Shown here in pieces: positions 6,561-11,414 of a stretch of DNA of 11,414 nucleotides. The first letter of the stretch is position 1; each line of letters opens with the position of its first letter. A program made the position numbers and the translations under genes. The stretch lies in the NCBI GenBank assembly GCA_018644745.1, contig JABGPX010000576.1, positions 1 through 11,414 on the forward strand. Direction: 5' to 3'. The notes below the pieces were generated by a model. It was not told the origin of the DNA. It saw only the letters and a list, made by a program, of their open reading frames with translations, and did no database searches. The stretch comes from Spirochaetales bacterium. Its GTDB lineage: Bacteria; Spirochaetota; Spirochaetia; ARS1246.

Positions 6561-6818
6561 GTGATTATAGACGGTTTATCACTTACCGTAATTGGAATGG
6601 CAATTGTCTTCAGTTTTCTTATAATCCTGGTTTTGGCAATGAATTTTCTTAATTTTATATTGAGGAAATTCTTTCCAAAATCTTTCGAGCACAAAACGGA
6701 TAAAAGAAAATCTGGAGAGCATTCAGCCTCTAATGCAGGGGCAAAAACAGACGATTTGGCGGTGGTAGCAGCCGCGGTCGCCGCAATTAACGCACACATT
6801 GCAGTAAGCAGAGGTTAG
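6561..6818 (+). CDS. oadG: Oxaloacetate decarboxylase gamma subunit (OadG)
   Basis: A small membrane protein of 85 residues from the chosen start. It begins IIDGLSLTVIGMAIVF, close to the DGL...GM.IVF opening of OadG subunits, with one transmembrane helix at about 6-33. A basic, polar cytoplasmic region follows, ending in an Ala/Val-rich AAAVAAINAHIA tail typical of the family. In characterised complexes OadG anchors and assembles the alpha and beta subunits and carries a zinc site near its C-terminus; only the single His79 of that site is easy to see here. I chose GTG at 6561 over ATG at 6510 because AGGAG sits 7 nt upstream of the GTG and family similarity starts there; the ATG lies at the predicted transcription start with no ribosome-binding site. 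It is first in the operon, 4 bp before oadA. Confidence 0.8.
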   Translation: MIIDGLSLTVIGMAIVFSFLIILVLAMNFLNFILRKFFPKSFEHKTDKRKSGEHSASNAGAKTDDLAVVAAAVAAINAHIAVSRG

Positions 6819-6822
6819 CACA

Positions 6823-8751
6823 ATGAAAAAACGTGTACATACGATGATTACGGGTTTCCGGGACGGATTTCAATCTGTTTTCGGCGCCCGGGTACTCACG
6901 AAAGACTTTTTGCCGGCGGTTGAAGCAACCGTGGCGGCGGGATTGAACCATTTCGAGGCGGGCGGCGGTGCACGGTTTCAGTCGCTTTACTTCTATTGCA
7001 ATGAAGATGCCTTCGATATGATGGATCAGTTTAGAGCCGCGGCAGGACCGGAAGCAAATCTTCAAACCCTCGCCCGTGGTACAAATGTCGTAGGGCTAGA
7101 ATCTCAATCTCGAGATATTATCAACCTACACGCAAAGCTCTTTAAAAAGCACGGAATTACGACTATTCGAAATTTCGATGCGCTGAATGACGTGAACAAC
7201 CTGATTTACTCAGGCCAATGTATTCACGACGCCGGCGCAAAGCACGAAGTCTGTGTTACCATGATGGCACTTCCACCGGGCGTAACCGGTGCACACGATC
7301 CGGAGTTTTACATTGGCGTATTGAAGAAGATCCTCGACGCAGGAATCCCTTATGATTCAGTCTGTTTCAAGGATGCATCGGGAACCTCAACCCCGGCAAT
7401 CGTCCACGAAACCATTAAAAAGGCCCGGCAATTACTTGGCGAGGATGTGCATATCGTCTTCCACACCCACGAAACGGCGGGTATCAGCATTCAGCAGTAT
7501 ATCAGCGCTCTCGAAGCGGGAGCGAATCAGGTAGACTGCTCCATGGCACCGGTTTCAGGCGGAACCTGTCAGCCCGATGTAATGACCTTGTGGCATGCGC
7601 TCAGAGGAACGGATTTCGATCTCGGAATCGACATAAACAAGCTTATCGAGGCCGAAGAAGTATTCAAAGACTGCATGGCAGATTACTTTGTACCTCCCGA
7701 GGCGAAAGCGGTCGAGCCGCGTATCCCATTTTCACCAATGCCCGGCGGCGCGCTTACAGCGAATACCCAAATGATGAGAGATAATGGAATTCTCAATAGG
7801 TATTCCGAAGTAATCGATGCTATGGGCGAAGTTGTCGTAAGAGGTGGTTTCGGTACATCGGTTACACCTGTAAGCCAGTTCTACTTCCAGCAGGCTTTCA
7901 ACAACGTGATGTTCGGTCCATGGAAGAAAATTGCCGACGGATATGGAAAAATGGTGCTTGGCTATTTCGGTAAAACTCCGGTTGAACCAGATCAGGAAAT
8001 CGTGAAGCTCTGTCAGGAGCAGATGAAGCTTGATCCGACCGATCGCGTTCCTGTCGATATCAATGACGAAGACCCGACAAAAGGTGTCGAAGCGGCAAAT
8101 AAGCTTCTTGCCGAAGCCAACCTGCCCATAACCGAAGAAAACACATTTATCGCGGCAACCTGTAAAGAAAAAGGCATTCAATTCCTCAAGGGCGAAGCGA
8201 AGGTCGGTGTACGTAAGAAGGAAAAAGAAGCTGCCCCGGCCGCCGCACCGACACCTGCTGCCGCCCCCGCGGCGCCGGCGTCAAAGCCACTTCCTGAAAG
8301 CTACAAGGTAAATGTAAACGGAAGCCTGTACGACGTGAAACTCAAAGATGGCGTGGCCATAGTCAACGACGTTGCCTACGCGATAGACATCGCAGAAGGC
8401 GCGCCGGGAACCGCACAGCCTATTGCCGCACCAGTCACTGCGGCACCCGCTCCAAAGGCCGCGGCAATTGCGGAAAAACCAGCTGCGACAGAAAAACCGG
8501 CGGCTCCTGCACCGGCAATAAAGGCTTCCGGAACCGCTCATGAAGTCGAAGCACCGCTGCCGGGACTTATCCTAAGAATAGCAGCGAAGGTCGGCGCCAC
8601 AGTCGCGGAGGGCGAAACAATCCTCGTAGTAGAAAGCATGAAGATGGAAACCGAGATCCATGCACCCATAGGCGGCATACTGAGCGATATTCGGGTAGGT
8701 CAAGGCGATCAGGTTCAGGCCGGCGACATCCTGGCTGTCATCCACGCGTAG
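6823..8751 (+). CDS. oadA: Biotin-dependent carboxyltransferase, oxaloacetate decarboxylase alpha type (OadA)
   Basis: 642 residues. The N-terminal TIM-barrel carboxyltransferase (about 8-300) has RDGFQS (13-18, Asp14 a metal ligand), LARGTN (83-88), FDALNDV (118-124), FKDASG (182-187, Lys183) and FHTHETAG (213-220, His214 and His216 as metal ligands), with Thr248 in GGTCQP. A conserved domain runs to about 460. Then come an Ala/Pro linker, a short beta module (490-527), a second Ala/Pro linker, and a biotinyl domain (573-642) with ESMKMET, Lys607 being the biotinylated residue. In the family it transfers CO2 from oxaloacetate to biotin, leaving pyruvate; OadB then releases the CO2. Several usual CT motifs are changed: RDAHQS to RDGFQS, the WGGATFD region to GGGARFQ, and KDMAG to KDASG. 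It is thus a divergent branch and its substrate is not certain. GAGG lies 8 nt before the ATG. Confidence 0.88.
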   Translation: MKKRVHTMITGFRDGFQSVFGARVLTKDFLPAVEATVAAGLNHFEAGGGARFQSLYFYCNEDAFDMMDQFRAAAGPEANLQTLARGTNVVGLESQSRDIINLHAKLFKKHGITTIRNFDALNDVNNLIYSGQCIHDAGAKHEVCVTMMALPPGVTGAHDPEFYIGVLKKILDAGIPYDSVCFKDASGTSTPAIVHETIKKARQLLGEDVHIVFHTHETAGISIQQYISALEAGANQVDCSMAPVSGGTCQPDVMTLWHALRGTDFDLGIDINKLIEAEEVFKDCMADYFVPPEAKAVEPRIPFSPMPGGALTANTQMMRDNGILNRYSEVIDAMGEVVVRGGFGTSVTPVSQFYFQQAFNNVMFGPWKKIADGYGKMVLGYFGKTPVEPDQEIVKLCQEQMKLDPTDRVPVDINDEDPTKGVEAANKLLAEANLPITEENTFIAATCKEKGIQFLKGEAKVGVRKKEKEAAPAAAPTPAAAPAAPASKPLPESYKVNVNGSLYDVKLKDGVAIVNDVAYAIDIAEGAPGTAQPIAAPVTAAPAPKAAAIAEKPAATEKPAAPAPAIKASGTAHEVEAPLPGLILRIAAKVGATVAEGETILVVESMKMETEIHAPIGGILSDIRVGQGDQVQAGDILAVIHA

Positions 8752-8771
8752 GAATACGGTAAGGAATAATC

Positions 8772-9923
8772 ATGAATATTTTGGACGCCTTGAATACTTT
8801 CTGGCACTCAACGGGAATTATGAATTTTTCGTGGGGTCAGCTAGTTATGATAGCCGTGGGACTTCTGCTGATCTATCTCGCTATCGTAAAAGAGTTCGAA
8901 CCCCTTCTCCTCATCCCGATTGGATTTGGAGGACTGCTGGCGAATGTCCCTCTCGCGGGCATAGCCGAAGCAAATGGGTTTATCGGTCAGATATATGAAT
9001 TCGGAATAGCTACCGGTATGTTCCCGTTGTTTATCTTCATGGGCGTCGGCGCCATGACGGATTTCGGCCCCCTGCTGGCAAACCCGAAAACAGCGCTACT
9101 AGGTGCGGCGGCTCAATTCGGTATTTTCACCACACTTATCGGAGCAGTAGCATTAGGTACCCTCCCCTGGATCGATTTTTCCCTCGCCGACGCAGCCTCG
9201 GTCGGCATTATCGGCGGCGCGGACGGACCGACCGCGATATTCACGGCATCTCGATTGTCTCCGGATCTCCTGGGAGCTATCGCTGTCGCTGCCTACTCGT
9301 ATATGGCTCTTGTACCAATCATACAGCCGCCGATCATGAAGCTGCTCACATCACGCAGAGAACGGGCAATCAAGATGGAGCAGCTCAGGTACGTGTCAAA
9401 AACCGAAAAGATCCTTTTTCCTCTTTCGGTACTCGGTATCTGCATTCTGCTTCTGCCGACCGCGACCCCGCTAATCGGCGCACTGATGTTTGGTAACCTG
9501 CTGAAAGAATGCGGCGTTACTGAGCGGCTTTCAAAAGCAGCGCAAAATGAGCTGATGAACATCGTAACCATTCTTCTCGGCCTGGCGATTGGTTCAAAAC
9601 TGGCTGCCGACAAGTTTCTGACCATCGAAACTATCGGGATTCTCGTTCTCGGTCTGGTTGCATTCTCGATTGGAACCGCATCGGGAGTGCTTCTTGCAAA
9701 ACTGATGAATGTATTCTCTAAAAAGAAAATCAATCCGCTTATCGGTGCAGCCGGCGTTTCAGCCGTACCAATGGCGGCGCGAGTCGCGAACAAAGTCGGA
9801 CAAAGGGCAAACCCGAACAATTACCTACTCATGCATGCAATGGGTCCGAACGTGGCGGGAGTTATCGGTTCCGCCGTGGCCGCAGGAGTTCTTCTTTCGA
9901 TTGTCCCGCTTATCTCCGGATAA
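8772..9923 (+). CDS. oadB: Oxaloacetate decarboxylase beta subunit (OadB), sodium-pumping carboxybiotin decarboxylase
   Basis: 383 residues with around ten hydrophobic segments; the integral membrane subunit that decarboxylates carboxybiotin on OadA and exports Na+. Key family motifs are intact: [14 protein letters not shown] (144-157) with Asp151, [15 protein letters not shown] with Tyr177, [18 protein letters not shown] (321-338), and [18 protein letters not shown] near the C-terminus. Asp151, Tyr177, Asn321, Gly325, Ser330 and Arg337 match, in identity and spacing, the functional residues I recall from Klebsiella OadB (Asp203, Tyr229, Asn373, Gly377, Ser382, Arg389), so it should be active. 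It is shorter than that enzyme, within the range of shorter family members. The ATG has AAGGA 6 nt upstream and lies 20 bp after oadA. It is the last gene of the operon; a terminator follows within 21 bp. Confidence 0.95.
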   Translation: MNILDALNTFWHSTGIMNFSWGQLVMIAVGLLLIYLAIVKEFEPLLLIPIGFGGLLANVPLAGIAEANGFIGQIYEFGIATGMFPLFIFMGVGAMTDFGPLLANPKTALLGAAAQFGIFTTLIGAVALGTLPWIDFSLADAASVGIIGGADGPTAIFTASRLSPDLLGAIAVAAYSYMALVPIIQPPIMKLLTSRRERAIKMEQLRYVSKTEKILFPLSVLGICILLLPTATPLIGALMFGNLLKECGVTERLSKAAQNELMNIVTILLGLAIGSKLAADKFLTIETIGILVLGLVAFSIGTASGVLLAKLMNVFSKKKINPLIGAAGVSAVPMAARVANKVGQRANPNNYLLMHAMGPNVAGVIGSAVAAGVLLSIVPLISG

Positions 9924-9943
9924 TATAAGCAATAAAGAATATC

Positions 9944-9976
9944 AAGCCGCCTGCTATCACGGGCGGCTTTTTTTTT
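9944..9976 (+). terminator. Rho-independent terminator of the oadGAB operon
   Basis: AAGCCGCCTG (9944-9953) pairs with CGGGCGGCTT (9960-9969), ten pairs including one G-T, with a 6-nt loop. The stem runs into nine T residues (9968-9976). It starts 20 bp after the oadB stop codon. Confidence 0.93.
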
Positions 9977-10008
9977 ACATCTAGCAATCTTCCGGGCAGC
10001 AGCACGGC

Positions 10009-10037
10009 TTGACTTTCAGGTATTGTACAATTACAAT
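10009..10037 (+). promoter_or_regulatory. Promoter of the padR-uvrA-like operon, predicted leaderless
   Basis: TTGACT (10009-10014), exactly 17 bp, then TACAAT (10032-10037), both 5 of 6 to consensus. The ATG of the padR-like gene begins at 10043, six bases after the -10 box, just where transcription should start, so the mRNA is predicted to have no leader. There is no Shine-Dalgarno sequence before this ATG. Confidence 0.7.
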
Positions 10038-10055
10038 ATAGTATGATTACAATAT
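10021..10055. promoter_or_regulatory. Probable autoregulatory operator of the PadR-like protein
   Basis: TATTGTA (10021-10027) and TACAATA (10032-10038) form a perfect 7-bp inverted repeat 4 bp apart, overlapping the -10 box. ATTGTACAAT (10022-10031) is itself a palindrome. ATTACAATAT occurs twice (10030-10039 and 10046-10055), the second copy within the first codons of the gene. PadR proteins bind dyad sites at their own promoters, so this is the likely target. Confidence 0.55.
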
Positions 10056-10591
10056 CAAATAAAGAAACCGCCATCATGATGCTTCTTTCTGAGGGCCCGA
10101 TGCATGCGTATCAGATCGAAAAGGAGATCGAAAACCGATCCATGCGTTTCTGGACTGAGATCTCCATGTCATCAATCTATAAGTTGCTGAAAAAACTTGA
10201 GTCGGTTAAGCTTCTCATCAGCTTTCAGGAACCGTCAGATAACGGCATGGTGAAAAATGTGTTCAAACTCACCGAAACCGGTTTGGATGCGTTAAAAAGC
10301 CGAATGGCGGAGATTATCTCAACGCCGGAGCATCTCACCTGGAGAATCGATCTCGCCACTTCTCATCTCGACCTTTTACCTTGCGATCAAGTCAAAACAC
10401 TATTGAAATCATACGGAGATTCTCTTGATGAAAGCATCGAAGGATACCTAAAACTCGAAGCATACCTCAAGGAGGATGGATGCCCGGTCCACGCCCTTGC
10501 GCTTGCCCGCCGCCCCGGATACCTGCTCAGGGCCGAAAAGCAGTGGCTTAGTTCCTACCTGACCGATCTGGAGACTGCGGAAAATGGCTGA
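10043..10591 (+). CDS. PadR-family transcriptional regulator
   Basis: 182 residues. The N-terminal winged-helix domain (about 4-85) has PadR hallmarks: ETAIMMLLSEGPMHAYQIEKEI (8-29; the family usually has GYEI where this has AYQI), then SSIYKLLKKLE (43-53) as the recognition helix, then a wing leading to FKLTETG (74-80). The C-terminal half (about 95-180) is a helical Vir/PadR_C-like dimerisation region with RRPGYLLRAEKQWLSSYL near the end. Such repressors are released from DNA by small aromatic or drug-like ligands. The ATG at 10043 is kept because starting at Met12 or Met13 would cut the first helix, even though it has no ribosome-binding site. The gene ends 8 bp inside the UvrA-like gene, implying coupled expression and a shared role. 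The ligand is unknown. Confidence 0.9.
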   Translation: MITISNKETAIMMLLSEGPMHAYQIEKEIENRSMRFWTEISMSSIYKLLKKLESVKLLISFQEPSDNGMVKNVFKLTETGLDALKSRMAEIISTPEHLTWRIDLATSHLDLLPCDQVKTLLKSYGDSLDESIEGYLKLEAYLKEDGCPVHALALARRPGYLLRAEKQWLSSYLTDLETAENG

Positions 10592-11414
10592 TTACATCAA
10601 AGTACTTTCAGCCAGCACCCACAATCTGAAAAACATTTCTGTTGATATTCCCAAGCACGCCGTGGTGGTGTTCTCCGGTGTCAGCGGAAGCGGGAAGTCT
10701 TCCCTGGTATTCGATACGATATACACCGAAGCACAGCGCCAGCTCATCGATACTTTCTCATCCTTTGCCAGAAGATGGCTGCCGAAACTCTCCCGGCCGC
10801 CGGTTGAAGAAATCAGGAATCTGACGACTTCAATAGTTATCGATCAGAAACGTTTGGGCGCAAACAGCCGGAGTACCGTCGGCACGGCGACGGAAATCGC
10901 TATCTATCTCAGGCTTCTATATTCCCGCTGCGGAACGCCATCGATAGGTCCGTCATTCTACTTTTCCTACAATCACCCTGAAGGGATGTGTCCTTCCTGC
11001 AAAGGCTTGGGAAAGCGGGTACGCGCTGATGCGGACCTTCTTCTTGATCGATCCAAATCAATACGCGAGGGCGCAATTTGCCACCCCGAATACAAGGTTG
11101 GTGGATGGAACTGGCGGGATCTCACCGCGATTGATCTCTTTGACAGAGACACGCCGATAGCAGAATGGAAACAGGATGAAATAGATAAGCTCTTGTACAC
11201 GGAAACAATTCCGATCAGCAGGCCCGACGGCGCGGCAGTATACGCAAAGAATTTCGAGGGAATCGCCCGGAGGCTGGAACGGCTCTATACCCAAAAAGGA
11301 GATGTTGATTCAACAGATCAGAAGAAGGATGCCTACCGGCGGTTTTTCATCAATACTGAATGCTCTGATTGTAACGGCACACGTATATCACGGAGAGCTC
11401 GATCGGTACTACTG
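10584..11414 (+). CDS. UvrA-like ABC ATPase without UvrB-binding domain (UvrA2/DrrC type), 3' end cut
   Basis: 277 residues are visible; the gene runs off the right edge. It opens with STHNLKNISVDIP and Walker A GVSGSGKSS (32-40, Lys38), then the UvrA-typical FDTIYTEAQRQ, and a Q-loop region IDQKRLGANSRSTVGTATEI (86-105) with Gln88. In housekeeping UvrA this is followed by a UvrB-binding insert of over 100 residues. Here, about 25 residues later, the chain is already at the FSYNHPEGMCPSCKGLG zinc motif (127-143, Cys136 and Cys139), so that insert is missing. A second pair, Cys260-x-x-Cys263, begins the later zinc module. UvrA-like proteins of this form include UvrA2 and the daunorubicin-resistance protein DrrC; they bind DNA but are not expected to load UvrB. 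The ATG overlaps the PadR stop by 8 bp, with GGAG 10 nt upstream. The role, drug tolerance or lesion response, is inferred. Confidence 0.88.
   Translation, partial: MADYIKVLSASTHNLKNISVDIPKHAVVVFSGVSGSGKSSLVFDTIYTEAQRQLIDTFSSFARRWLPKLSRPPVEEIRNLTTSIVIDQKRLGANSRSTVGTATEIAIYLRLLYSRCGTPSIGPSFYFSYNHPEGMCPSCKGLGKRVRADADLLLDRSKSIREGAICHPEYKVGGWNWRDLTAIDLFDRDTPIAEWKQDEIDKLLYTETIPISRPDGAAVYAKNFEGIARRLERLYTQKGDVDSTDQKKDAYRRFFINTECSDCNGTRISRRARSVLL

Overview
The window looks like chromosomal DNA of a Gram-negative-type, probably anaerobic or fermentative bacterium. Signal peptides, a TolC-type outer-membrane protein and a sodium-pump oxaloacetate decarboxylase operon all fit that. A spirochaete is my best guess: Treponema species, as I recall, carry the same oadG-oadA-oadB block, and the large TPR/transglutaminase-like exported protein suits the group. 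This is inference, not proof. Nothing marks the window as phage, plasmid or transposon.

Layout. On the minus strand, read right to left, are four cell-envelope genes. The first is a 1070-residue exported protein with a propeller-like region, TPRs and a transglutaminase-like domain (6371-3159). After a roughly 500-bp non-coding gap come a TolC-like outer-membrane protein (2658-1261), a TVP38/DedA-type membrane protein (1179-418) and a DUF3047-like secreted protein that runs off the left edge (440-1). All four appear to start at GTG or TTG, each chosen from a ribosome-binding site and/or a signal peptide. On the plus strand, starting divergently from the 1070-residue gene, are oadG (6561-6818), oadA (6823-8751) and oadB (8772-9923). 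They form one operon closed by a strong intrinsic terminator. A second plus-strand unit follows: a PadR-family regulator (10043-10591) overlapping a UvrA-like ATPase (10584 to the right edge) that lacks the UvrB-binding domain.

How the genes work together. OadA moves a carboxyl group from a 2-oxo acid (oxaloacetate in the known enzymes) to its own C-terminal biotin. OadB decarboxylates carboxybiotin while exporting Na+, and OadG anchors the complex. The PadR/UvrA-like pair resembles drug- or lesion-responsive modules: a repressor at a promoter whose predicted mRNA starts at the ATG, coupled to a UvrA2/DrrC-like protein.

The most unusual part is non-coding, 2700-3160. It holds two 86-bp segments, each bounded by a perfect inverted repeat (16 and 14 bp) sharing the core AATTCTCA, with arms 74 bp apart in both. 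The outer arms sit inside two oppositely directed promoter-like sequences. The leftward one serves the tolC-like gene. The rightward one would make an RNA of about 147 nt that ends at a strong terminator and carries an ACCTCCTTTT anti-Shine-Dalgarno-like stretch. This is a candidate four-operator looping switch with a small RNA. A six-unit array of an 11-bp G-rich repeat follows, ending at the stop codon of the 1070-residue gene.
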